From: Shinella granuli
GTDB taxonomy: Bacteria; Pseudomonadota; Alphaproteobacteria; Rhizobiales; Rhizobiaceae
Assembly (NCBI RefSeq): GCF_004341885.1
Contig: NZ_SLVX01000004.1
Coordinates: 62,001 to 126,000, forward strand
Direction: 5' to 3'
DNA: 64,000 nucleotides
The position numbers and the translations under genes are program-made. Positions 36,755-45,781 of the stretch are shown here, one piece after another; positions within the stretch are counted from its first letter, which is position 1, and every line of letters starts with the position of its first letter. Under the pieces are notes generated by a model, which worked only from the letters and a program-made list of their open reading frames with translations, was not told the origin of the DNA and ran no database searches.

Positions 36755-37813
36755 TCAGTCCTCCAGCGTGCCGGGCTTGCGGTTCCTGCCCGTCGCCTCG
36801 TGGCAGGCGATCTTCATCAGGTCGTCGCCGCGCCGGGCGTAACGGGCCGAGCTGCGGGTGGCGATCAGCCCGTCATGGCCGGCCGTCACGGCCAGCGTGC
36901 CGTCCGGCGCGCCGGGCCGGGTGATCAGCGTCGCGAGCAGATCGCCGGCCTTCACCGTCTCGCCGATATCGCGGTGGAAGAGCACGGTGCCGGGCTCGGG
37001 CGCCCGCACCATCTCGATATTGTCGAGCGGCACGGCGGGGCCGGCATAAGTCTCTGCCGCATGGGCAGGATCGGCGACGACGCCGCGGCCGGCGAGGAAC
37101 CGCCAGAGGCCCGCCGCATCCCTCTTCGCCATGTCGGGATAGACGTCGCGCTTGCCGCGCAGTTCGACGGTCACCGAAAGGCGGCCGGGGACGGTGGAAA
37201 GCGTCTCCCCGCCCTTTCGCTTGAAGGCGTGGCCGACGGCCTCCTCGAAGGCGGTGCTTTCGCCGTCGGAAAGGAACACGGCCTCCATGTCGAGCGCCGC
37301 CGCAAGATCGGCCGCCTCCGGCCAGAAGGCCGTGTCGATATAGGCATATTGTAGGGATTCGTCGTCGCAGTGCAGATCCAGCACGAGGTCGGCGCCGAGC
37401 GCGGTGTGCAGCAATGTGCGCTTCAGCCGGTCGACGGCGCTGCGGCGGTCGATATCCTCCAGCAGCGTTTCGCGCTCGCCGAGCGCCACGAGCGGAAAGT
37501 CGCGGTTGAAGTTGGTCCGCGTGTTGAGATCGAACCGGCCCTCCATCTCGCCAAAATGCGCTTGCGCAAGGCCGATCGGATTGGCCTGCGGGATGATGGT
37601 GATGTCGCCGCGGATCGCGCCGTCGTCCTCCGCCTTGCGCAGCCGCTCCAGGAGGAAATGCAGGAGCGCGGTGCCCGGCAGTTCGTTGGCATGCAGCGCG
37701 GCCTGGATATGGACGGAGGGCGCCGTGGCGTCGTTCCCCTTGAAGCGGAACACGGGAATGCGCCATTCGATGCCTGCCGTATCGCCGCCGATGATGATCT
37801 GCGAATGTTCCAC
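36755..37813 (-). CDS. Succinylglutamate desuccinylase/aspartoacylase (AstE/AspA)-like deacylase
   Basis: The protein (352 aa) is a zinc carboxypeptidase-like deacylase: HANELPGTALLHFLLERL (~42, His and Glu ligands), NTRTNFNRDFP (~101) and DLVLDLHCDDES (~145, His ligand). The C-terminal RAPEPGTVLFHRDIGETVKAGD resembles a lipoyl-like beta domain. The start is GTG 37813 preceded by GAGGAGA; no good ATG lies near. No arginine-degradation genes are nearby, so an N-acyl amino acid other than succinylglutamate is possible. Confidence 0.82.
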   Translation of the reverse strand: MEHSQIIIGGDTAGIEWRIPVFRFKGNDATAPSVHIQAALHANELPGTALLHFLLERLRKAEDDGAIRGDITIIPQANPIGLAQAHFGEMEGRFDLNTRTNFNRDFPLVALGERETLLEDIDRRSAVDRLKRTLLHTALGADLVLDLHCDDESLQYAYIDTAFWPEAADLAAALDMEAVFLSDGESTAFEEAVGHAFKRKGGETLSTVPGRLSVTVELRGKRDVYPDMAKRDAAGLWRFLAGRGVVADPAHAAETYAGPAVPLDNIEMVRAPEPGTVLFHRDIGETVKAGDLLATLITRPGAPDGTLAVTAGHDGLIATRSSARYARRGDDLMKIACHEATGRNRKPGTLED

Positions 37814-37951
37814 GTCGTCTCCTCGCTGCTTCGCTTTTTTGGGGACGGTTATGCGAATTGGCGCCGCCTGGCGCAAGACCCGGCAGGAAACGGGTTGAAA
37901 GCGGCCGGGCAAAGCCCGATCTTGTGACAAAACGGGAGCAGGAGCGATCCC

Positions 37952-38512
37952 ATGACCGGAAAGGCCCACTATCTGATCTTCGACACCGCGAGCGGACCCT
38001 GCGGCATCGCCTGGACGGCGGCGGGTGTCGTGCGCTTCCAGCTTCCGGGCGAGGATGCCGGCACCACGCGCCGCCTGCTGCTGCGCCACCTGCCCGAAGC
38101 GGAAGCCGCCGAGCCGCCGCCGGCCGTCGCCTTAGCGGTTGCCGCCGCGCAGCGCTACTTTGCCGGCGAGGCGGCGGATTTCACCGACGTGCCGCTCGAC
38201 CTTGCGGGCCAGAGCGATTTCTTCCGGGCGGTCTACGATGCCGCCCGCCGGGTGCACTGGGGCGAGACGACGACCTATGGCACGCTCGCCCGCGAACTCG
38301 GCGCCGGCCCGGAGGCCGCGCGCGAGGTCGGCCAGGCCATGGCGAAGAACCCGGTGGCGCTCATCATTCCCTGCCACCGTGTGCTCGCCGCCGGCGGCAA
38401 GGTCGGCGGCTTCTCCGCCCCGGGCGGCGCCTCGTCGAAACTGAAGATGCTGGCACTCGAAGGCGTCTCCTTCGCCCCGCCGGAGCCGGCGCAGCAGTCC
38501 TTCGGGTTCTGA
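37952..38512 (+). CDS. ogt: Methylated-DNA-[protein]-cysteine S-methyltransferase
   Basis: The protein (186 aa) repairs O6-methylguanine by suicidal methyl transfer. The acceptor is Cys141 in IIPCHRVLAAGGKVGGF; WGETTTYGTLARELG (~103) is the DNA-binding helix-turn-helix region with the arginine finger replaced or shifted (GAGPEAAREVGQAM). There is no Ada AraC domain, so it is the Ogt/YedF-type single-domain form. It ends 4 nt before the convergent sigma-factor stop. Confidence 0.92.
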   Translation: MTGKAHYLIFDTASGPCGIAWTAAGVVRFQLPGEDAGTTRRLLLRHLPEAEAAEPPPAVALAVAAAQRYFAGEAADFTDVPLDLAGQSDFFRAVYDAARRVHWGETTTYGTLARELGAGPEAAREVGQAMAKNPVALIIPCHRVLAAGGKVGGFSAPGGASSKLKMLALEGVSFAPPEPAQQSFGF

Positions 38513-38516
38513 ACCG

Positions 38517-39377
38517 TCAGGCGCCGGTCAGCTTGGCCAGCTTTTCCGGGTTGCGCGTGATGTAGATCGCCGTGATGCGTCCGCCGGAAATGTCCAGCGC
38601 CGAGGTCTGCAGGTGGCCGTCGACCCGGCTGAGAAATCCCGGCAGCCCGTCGATCATAAGATGGCCGAGGAATTCCATGCGCCCGCCGAGCTTGCGCGAA
38701 AGCCCGAGATAGAGGCGCACCAGGCGATCCATCCCGTGGATCGCATTGGGAAAGGCCATGACCTTCCCGCCCCCGTCCGAGCGGAGCGTCACCTCCTCCG
38801 CCAGCATGGAGCCGAGCGCCGTCGCATCCCCCAGACGGCAAGCCTCGAAGAAGGCCTCCACGATCGCCCGGCTGTCTTCCCGCGCGATCTCGTAGCGCGG
38901 CTGGTCGACCCGCACATGGGCCCGTGCCCGCGCCGCAAGCTGCCGGGTCGCCGCGGGGCTGCGCTGCAGCGTTGCCGCCACCTCGTCCATCGGCTGGTTG
39001 AAGACGTCGTGCAGGAGGAAGGCCGCGCGCTCCAGCGGCGAGAGGCGCTCCAGCGCCACCATCAGCGTCAGCGTGATGTTGTCCGCGCGCATCTCCTCGT
39101 CGGCCGGCTCGATCAGCGGCTCGGGCAGCCAGGTGCCGGGATAGGTCTCGCGGCGGAAGCGGGCGGATTTCATCGCGTCGAGGCAAAGGCGCGAGACGAT
39201 GCGGGTCAGCCAGGCGGCCGGCTCGGCCACGCGGTCGCGGTCGCTGCGGTGCCAGCGCAGCCAGGCCTCCTGCACGACGTCCTCGGCCTCCGCATGTGCG
39301 CCGAGCATCCGGTAGGCAAGGCGCAGCAGCCGGGGCCGCTGCGTCTCGAAGATCTCGGTGGACGGATCAGGCGGCAT
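38517..39377 (-). CDS. ECF41-type RNA polymerase sigma factor with C-terminal SnoaL-like domain
   Basis: The protein (286 aa) has sigma region 2 (LRLAYRMLGAHAEAEDVVQE ~17-36), region 4 (LERLSPLERAAFLLHDVFNQ ~109 then MDEVAATLQRSPAATRQLAARAR) and a C-terminal NTF2/SnoaL extension of ~110 residues with DGGGK (~201) and NPEKL (~278). Those two motifs mark ECF41, in which the C-terminal extension, not an anti-sigma factor, controls activity. It overlaps the AhpD-like partner gene by 11 nt, and that gene has an ECF41-type promoter, so the pair is likely self-regulated. Confidence 0.92.
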   Translation of the reverse strand: MPPDPSTEIFETQRPRLLRLAYRMLGAHAEAEDVVQEAWLRWHRSDRDRVAEPAAWLTRIVSRLCLDAMKSARFRRETYPGTWLPEPLIEPADEEMRADNITLTLMVALERLSPLERAAFLLHDVFNQPMDEVAATLQRSPAATRQLAARARAHVRVDQPRYEIAREDSRAIVEAFFEACRLGDATALGSMLAEEVTLRSDGGGKVMAFPNAIHGMDRLVRLYLGLSRKLGGRMEFLGHLMIDGLPGFLSRVDGHLQTSALDISGGRITAIYITRNPEKLAKLTGA

Positions 39378-39828
39378 GGAGCTGCGTCGCCGGGTGCTCG
39401 GCGCGAAAGCCCACCTGCACGCGGTTCCAGATGTTGATCGCGCCGATGGCGATGGTCAGCCAGGCCTGTTCGTCGGGCGTGAAGGCGGCTTCGACGGCGG
39501 CCCAGTCCTCGTCGGGTGCGTGGGTCTCAGCCACCAGCGTCAGCGCTTCGGTCCAGGCAAGCGCTGCCCGCTCGCGCGGCGAATAGAGCGACGAATCGCG
39601 CCATCCGGCAAGAAGGTGGAGGCGCGTCGGATCCTCGCCGTCCTTCAGCGCCTCTCCGACATGCATGTGGATGCAATAGGCGCAGCCATTGATCTGCGAG
39701 GCGCGTACCTTCACCAGATGCACGAGCAGCGCGTCGAGAGGGCTCGCCGTCAGTGCCGCCTCCAGGGAGAACATCGCCTTGAAGGCCGGCTCGGCACGCT
39801 TGAAATAATCGGTCATGCGGGGTGACAT
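39367..39828 (-). CDS. Carboxymuconolactone decarboxylase/AhpD-family protein, ECF41 partner
   Basis: The protein (153 aa) is an AhpD-like alkylhydroperoxidase: QINGCAYCIHMHVGEALK carries the CxxC pair (Cys49, Cys52) and His56. ATG 39828 is chosen because AAGGAG lies 8 nt upstream. Genes of this family are the conserved neighbours and targets of ECF41 sigma factors. It is not PcaC, which is encoded at 12562. The physiological substrate is unknown, probably a peroxide or other oxidant. Confidence 0.9.
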   Translation of the reverse strand: MSPRMTDYFKRAEPAFKAMFSLEAALTASPLDALLVHLVKVRASQINGCAYCIHMHVGEALKDGEDPTRLHLLAGWRDSSLYSPRERAALAWTEALTLVAETHAPDEDWAAVEAAFTPDEQAWLTIAIGAINIWNRVQVGFRAEHPATQLHAA

Positions 39829-39859
39829 TCCAGTCTCCTTTTCGTTCACACGCCGCTAT

Positions 39860-39886
39860 GACGAGGGGACATCGCCGTTTGTGACA
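39860..39886 (-). promoter_or_regulatory. ECF41-type promoter of the AhpD-sigma operon
   Basis: On the minus strand TGTCACA (complement of 39880-39886) is followed after exactly 16 nt by CGTC (complement of 39860-39863). This is the published ECF41 -35/-10 pair and spacing. It lies 32 nt upstream of the AhpD-like start, suiting autoregulation. Confidence 0.85.
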
Positions 39887-39961
39887 TCGCCGTCCGGTTT
39901 TTTGGGAAAGGGACGGAAATCGAGCCATGCTGGCTGCGGCAGGCCGGGAAGTCAAACGGCA

Positions 39962-39990
39962 ACAGCCCCGACGCGGGGCGCCGGGGCTGT
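39962..39990 (-). terminator. Probable terminator hairpin behind guaA
   Basis: ACAGCCCCG (39962-39970) pairs with CGGGGCTGT (39982-39990), with an inner GCG-rich loop. It sits 52 nt behind the guaA stop. The following minus-strand sequence TTGCCGTTTGAC has only a weak U tract. Confidence 0.6.
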
Positions 39991-40041
39991 GTTCAATCTC
40001 GTTCTGCGGGCCGCAGGCTCAGCGCCGCGGGCGGCGATCCC

Positions 40042-41604
<1,563 letters not shown>

Positions 41605-41657
41605 GGCGAGCCTTTAATGAAAATCCTGCCGCCGCGCAACGGGGAAATGCCGGATCT

Positions 41658-42302
41658 TCAGCCCTTCAGTACGACGGTCCCGTCGGCGATGGCCGCTTCC
41701 AGCCGGTCGACGGCCTCGGCGAGCTTTTCGTCGATGACATGGAGGTACTCCGTCCAGTCGCCGATATGGCTGAGTTCGGCCTTGCCGTCGGAAATGCCGC
41801 GCAGGCCGACGAGCTTGACGCCGAAGGCCTGGCAGGCGCGCAGTTCCGCGAAGGTCTCCATCTCAACCATGTCCGCGTCGATCCTCGCATAGGCCGCGCC
41901 GGAGACGATGTCGGCGCCCGTCGAAAGGCGCGCCTCGGGTATGCCGGGAATGCGCAGGGGAAGCGGCACCTCCACCGGCAGGTCGAGGAAGGGCGTCGCG
42001 CCGCGGGTGAAGCCCAGCGGCGAGGCGTCCATGTCGCGATAGGAGACGGAGGTCGCCTGGTAGACGCCGGTCTGCTCCAATGTCGCCGAGCCGGCCGAGC
42101 CGAGCGAGACGACGAGATTGGGCAGGTTGCCCTCGGCTTCCAGGTGGCAGAGCGCGAGAGTCAGCTGCACGGCCGCCTCCACCGGGCCGACGCCTGTCAT
42201 GAAGGGCGCGATGCGGGCTTTCAGGTGGGGGCCGTATTCGGCATCGACGGCCATGACGTAGAGGATGCGGTGCGGGCCGACGGCCTTGAGGGAAACGCTC
42301 AT
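41658..42302 (-). CDS. 5'-Methylthioadenosine/S-adenosylhomocysteine nucleosidase-like protein
   Basis: The protein (214 aa) is a PNP/UDP phosphorylase-family nucleosidase: YVMAVDAEYGPHLKARI near the N-terminus, MTGVGPVEAAVQLTLAL (~35), LVVSLGSAGS (~64) and the catalytic ADMVEMETFAEL (~144; Glu-Met-Glu) with GLRGISDGKAEL (Asp). It would cleave the glycosidic bond of MTA or SAH and help remove SAM by-products. Its ATG overlaps the thioesterase stop by 4 nt. Confidence 0.85.
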   Translation of the reverse strand: MSVSLKAVGPHRILYVMAVDAEYGPHLKARIAPFMTGVGPVEAAVQLTLALCHLEAEGNLPNLVVSLGSAGSATLEQTGVYQATSVSYRDMDASPLGFTRGATPFLDLPVEVPLPLRIPGIPEARLSTGADIVSGAAYARIDADMVEMETFAELRACQAFGVKLVGLRGISDGKAELSHIGDWTEYLHVIDEKLAEAVDRLEAAIADGTVVLKG

Positions 42303-42748
42303 CCGGCGATATCCTCGCGCCCGCGCACCACCATCATCGTGCCCGTCATCGAGGCGATGAGCTTTGCCGGGCCGTCCGAGATGGCATAACCGCGCCCGTC
42401 GGCGACGATGATGTTGGAGCCCGGCTTGGTGACCTCGCCGCGAAAGAGGAATCGCTCGCCGCGCCCCGGCGACATCAGGTTGACCTTGAACTCGATGGTG
42501 AGGATCGCGGCATCCGCGTCGATCACCGAATAGGCGGCATAGCCGCAGGCCGTGTCGAGCACGGCGGAGATGACGCCGGCATGGAGGAAGCCGTGCTGCT
42601 GCGTCAGCTTCTCGTCGAAGGGCAGCTCGATCTCCACCGTGCCGTGCTCGATGCGGGTCAGTTCGGCGCCGATGAGCCGCATCGCCGCCTGCCGGGCGAA
42701 GCTTCGGGTGATGCGGTCGGCGAAATCGGCCGGTGGAAAATCGGTCAT
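42299..42748 (-). CDS. PaaI-family hotdog-fold thioesterase
   Basis: The protein (149 aa) has the hotdog thioesterase plan: LTQQHGFLHAGVISAVLDTACGYAA (~49-73, catalytic HGG-like HAG with Asp) and LTIEFKVNLMSPGRGERF (~83). It probably hydrolyses a medium-chain or aryl acyl-CoA. No phenylacetate genes are visible here, so the PaaI function itself is not implied. It is upstream of, and coupled to, the nucleosidase. Confidence 0.85.
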   Translation of the reverse strand: MTDFPPADFADRITRSFARQAAMRLIGAELTRIEHGTVEIELPFDEKLTQQHGFLHAGVISAVLDTACGYAAYSVIDADAAILTIEFKVNLMSPGRGERFLFRGEVTKPGSNIIVADGRGYAISDGPAKLIASMTGTMMVVRGREDIAG

Positions 42749-42834
42749 GGTGCAACCAGGTCTGCCGGCGCGCCGCCGGGGAAAGCCAAGATGGCCGAAC
42801 GTTTGCACGGCGCATGCTGCACTGCAAGCGCCTT

Positions 42835-43290
42835 TCAGTTCAGGAGGAGGATTGCGGCGTTCAGCGCCGCCGCGAAGGCCACCCAGGCAAGATAGGGCAC
42901 AAAGAGGAGTGCCGCCGTGCGATCCTGCCGCCAGGAGACGGCGATGAAGGCGGCGACGGAGACGAGGAGGCCGAGGATGATGATCATCGCGGATGCCGGG
43001 TCGCGCAGACCGAAGAAGGCGGGCGACCAGGCGAAGTTGAAGACGAGCTGGGCGAACCAGAGGCGCATCGCCATCGAGCGGCGCAGCGTCAGCCAGGTCC
43101 GGGCGCCGACCAGGCCGATGATGGCGTAGAGAAGGCTCCAGACCGGCGCGAAGACCCAGTCGGGCGGGTTGAAGGCCGGCTTGGCGAGCGAGCGGTACCA
43201 TTCGTCGGGAATGTTGCTGGCCCCGATGAGGAGGCCGGCGCCGAGAACGAGGATGATGAAGGCGAGATAGACGAGGGGCTTGTTTTTCAT
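42835..43290 (-). CDS. tspO: TspO/MBR-family tryptophan-rich membrane protein
   Basis: The protein (151 aa) has five hydrophobic segments, the TspO fold. Family blocks are LAKPAFNPPDWVFAPVWSLL (~35-54), LWFAQLVFNFAWSPAFFG (~77) and the C-terminal PYLAWVAFAAALNAAI (~131). TspO binds porphyrins and in alphaproteobacteria tunes tetrapyrrole and stress responses. It is a single gene upstream of the thioesterase. Confidence 0.92.
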   Translation of the reverse strand: MKNKPLVYLAFIILVLGAGLLIGASNIPDEWYRSLAKPAFNPPDWVFAPVWSLLYAIIGLVGARTWLTLRRSMAMRLWFAQLVFNFAWSPAFFGLRDPASAMIIILGLLVSVAAFIAVSWRQDRTAALLFVPYLAWVAFAAALNAAILLLN

Positions 43291-43334
43291 GCCGGGGAGG
43301 TAGCGCGGCGCGTGCGGCCGTCCAGGGGCGGGAA

Positions 43335-44438
43335 TCAGCGGCGCGGCATCAGGCCGGCGATGTGCTGGTCCCAGGCGACGGCGTCCCGGCTGCCGGCAAA
43401 GCGGCCGTCATAGGAGGAGACGGCGAAGCCCCGCGGCGCCGCGGCGATGCCGGCGGCGTCGGCGATGGCCTCCTCCCGCAGCACCCGGCCGCTTGCCGCC
43501 TCGAGCACGACGAAACGCCCGCCGTTGGGCGAGGTGAGGCCGACAAGGCCCTCGCGCCGGTTGACCGCAATGGCGCCGACATAGTTGGCAAGGCCGATCG
43601 TGGTCTCCTCCGGCAGGGAGAGGAAGGTCAGGTCCTCGCCCCTGCCGAAATGGCCGACGAGCGGCGGCAGGTCGTTGCGCGGCCCCTCGTACTGGCAGGC
43701 GAACCAGATGCGCCCCCTGTCGTCGAGGTCGATATGGCGGGTGGAAAGCTGGCGCAGCGTCTCCGGCAGCGCATGGCGCTCGACGAGCGCACCGGACGCG
43801 GCGTCGATCAGGGCGAGCGAGGGCTCCATGTGGTCGAGATTGAGCTTGGTGCGGCCGAAATCCGGATGGGTCTCGATACCGCCATTCGCGGCGATCAGCA
43901 CGTGGCCGCCGTCGCTGACGGAGAGATCGTGCGTGCCGATGCCGTAGGTCGAATATTCGCCGATGCGGCGGTAGCCGTCGTGGGCGTCATAAAGGCCGAT
44001 GACGCCGCGCCCGGCGTCAAAATCGTTCTCGCTGGCATAGAGGATCTTTCCATCCGGCGAAAAGCAGCCGTGGCCGAAGAAATGCCGGTCCTCGGCGCTC
44101 GCGATGGTCACGGGCGCGGCCCTGCCGCCGCGGTCGATGATCAGCGCGAAGGTGCCGGGGCGCCGCGCGAAGGCGACGAGATGGCCGGTCGCGGGCGAAA
44201 AGGCCATGCCGTGGCTGCGGGCCGGCAGCGGCGTCTTCTCTATGAGTGTGCCGCCCTCGGCCAGCACCGCGATGCCGAAGCTCCCGTCGTGCTCCATGTA
44301 GCCGGACGCGAAGACGGCGTCGGTCTGCGACAGCGCGAAGGACGGACGGGTCCCGAGCGCCGCGACCCAGGCGGCGCCCGCCATGCGCAGGAAGGCGCGG
44401 CGGTCGACAAGCGCGCTCCGGGTGCCCGCGGCCCGCAT
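43335..44438 (-). CDS. DUF1513 periplasmic beta-propeller-like protein of the imelysin operon
   Basis: The protein (367 aa) has a Tat signal (VDRRAFLRMAGAAWVAALG ~11-29), then repeated blade-like segments such as HGMAFSPATGHLVAFARRPG and FSPDGKILYASENDFDAGRG. DUF1513 proteins are the standard last member of the imelysin-DUF1111-imelysin operon in rhizobia and are thought to act in periplasmic iron handling. Its start codon abuts the stop of the second imelysin gene, so the two are coupled. Confidence 0.88.
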   Translation of the reverse strand: MRAAGTRSALVDRRAFLRMAGAAWVAALGTRPSFALSQTDAVFASGYMEHDGSFGIAVLAEGGTLIEKTPLPARSHGMAFSPATGHLVAFARRPGTFALIIDRGGRAAPVTIASAEDRHFFGHGCFSPDGKILYASENDFDAGRGVIGLYDAHDGYRRIGEYSTYGIGTHDLSVSDGGHVLIAANGGIETHPDFGRTKLNLDHMEPSLALIDAASGALVERHALPETLRQLSTRHIDLDDRGRIWFACQYEGPRNDLPPLVGHFGRGEDLTFLSLPEETTIGLANYVGAIAVNRREGLVGLTSPNGGRFVVLEAASGRVLREEAIADAAGIAAAPRGFAVSSYDGRFAGSRDAVAWDQHIAGLMPRR

Positions 44439-45781
44439 CAGTCGCCGTCCGCGAAGGAGAAGCCGGCGCCTAGCCCGATCGCCCCGCCATATTCGGTGTT
44501 GAGGCGCAGGATGAGGTCGCGCGTGTTGACGAGGAGGAAGGCGATCTTCTGCTGTTCATCCGGCGCCGAGACGGCCTTTTCGATATCGGGATCGATGGTC
44601 GGCGCGACGCGGCGCAGGGCTTTCAGCACGAAATCGACATTGCCGGCGATGGAGACGAAGTTCGGATCGATGAGATCAGCCATGCCCGATGCGTCGAACA
44701 GCGTCTGCAGGCCCTCGATATTGGCGTTGATCGAGGTCCAGGTGTTGCCGGAACGCCAGAAGACCGCCGATTTCGGCCGTGCCGTGCCGCCGTTGCGGTA
44801 GAAGGTCTCGATGCGCTGGTCGCGCACCGCCTCCGCCCCGTGCACGAGGATGCCGAGGAGCGCGGTGATCGCCTCCTTGCCGGTGCGGAAGACCGGGTTC
44901 TGCGGGCCGGGATGTTTCCAGTCCCGCTGAACGCCGTCGGGCGCGTCCCAGGCGGCGGCGAGCTGGCCGGCCGTCGTCTCGATATGGCGGGCGACGGCGG
45001 CGGCATAGCGGCAGCGGAAGCTGTCCGGCGTCGCCAGCAGCGTTTCCGCGCCGGTGCCGTAGAGCGCGAATTCGAGCGCGCCAAATCCCTGGATCGCGAC
45101 GCTCTTGCCGGCCATGGCCGCGGCGTCCGTATCCGCCTCGTCGGCCTTCTGCAGCAGTGCCTGCACCTGCTTCAGGCCGGTGCTCTTGCGGTCGGGGTAG
45201 AAGAGGATGCGCTCGAAGCGGTTGTCGTCGATGACCGGGCCGATGCGCACGATCTCGATGCGCCCCCAGTCGGCAACCGCCTGCCGGAAGGCATCGTCGA
45301 CGGTCTTGCGGCCGCCCTCGGAGGGCGCCTTGCAGAAAGCGGCGGTCGCTTCGGCGAGCGTGCCGGCGGAGGTCTGGAAGTGGCGGTAGCCGGGGCGGAT
45401 GACCTCGTCGACCGCGCGCGTCATGATGCCGACCACGTTCTCGTCCGTCAGTGCGGGCGGCACGGGCGCTTCGCCCTCCTGCGCCAGCGCCGGCAGGGCG
45501 GCGGAGAGCATCAGGCCGGCGGCGAGAAGCAGGGTCGGCAGCCGCCGCCGCCCCCCCTCTGCCCTGCCGGGCATCTCCCCCTCAGGGGGGGAGATCGGCA
45601 AGAAGCAAGAACCTTGCTCAAACCGCACCGCTAGAGAGAGGCGAGGCAGCGCTCCATCCGACCTCTCCCCTTGAGGGGGAGATGCCCGGCAGGGCAGAGG
45701 GGGCTGAGCCTCCCCAAAAGTGGGCGCATTGCTTTCGAAAAGCGCGGCGAAACGACGGAAAGAGGGGCGCCGGGTGGGCAT
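44438..45781 (-). CDS. Imelysin-family protein (second copy), with a repeat inserted near its 5' end
   Basis: The imelysin domain is downstream of a Sec signal (RRRLPTLLLAAGLMLSAALPALA, before QEGEAP). The motif is GFGALEFALYG, with Gly at the place of the His in GxHxxE. The likely ancestral ATG is 45781, joined TGATG to the DUF1111 stop, giving 447 aa. Between it and the signal peptide a palindromic repeat is read in frame, leaving MPTRRPSFRRF far from the signal. A second ATG at 45574, inside the repeat and behind GAGGGGGAG, would give a normal 378-aa precursor. Periplasmic iron-associated role is inferred from family. Confidence 0.82.
   Translation of the reverse strand: MPTRRPSFRRFAALFESNAPTFGEAQPPLPCRASPPQGERSDGALPRLSLAVRFEQGSCFLPISPPEGEMPGRAEGGRRRLPTLLLAAGLMLSAALPALAQEGEAPVPPALTDENVVGIMTRAVDEVIRPGYRHFQTSAGTLAEATAAFCKAPSEGGRKTVDDAFRQAVADWGRIEIVRIGPVIDDNRFERILFYPDRKSTGLKQVQALLQKADEADTDAAAMAGKSVAIQGFGALEFALYGTGAETLLATPDSFRCRYAAAVARHIETTAGQLAAAWDAPDGVQRDWKHPGPQNPVFRTGKEAITALLGILVHGAEAVRDQRIETFYRNGGTARPKSAVFWRSGNTWTSINANIEGLQTLFDASGMADLIDPNFVSIAGNVDFVLKALRRVAPTIDPDIEKAVSAPDEQQKIAFLLVNTRDLILRLNTEYGGAIGLGAGFSFADGD
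45551..45704. repeat. Palindromic repeat lying inside the 5' end of the second imelysin gene
   Basis: The left arm CCCCTCTGCCCTGCCGGGCA plus TCTCCCCCTCAGGGGGGGA and the right arm GGGGGAGATGCCCGGCAGGG plus CAGAGGGGG are inverted copies around a ~75-nt centre. It has the form of the intergenic palindromes of rhizobia, but here the reading frame from ATG 45781 stays open through it. Confidence 0.8.

Noticed and set aside
39367-39828. The carboxymuconolactone decarboxylase-family gene as a second pcaC
   Set aside because: It has the AhpD-type CAYCIHMH motif and forms an operon with an ECF41 sigma factor; the true pcaC is at 12562-12966.
42299-42748. Phenylacetate pathway thioesterase PaaI
   Set aside because: The hotdog fold fits but no paa genes are in the window, so only the family call is kept.
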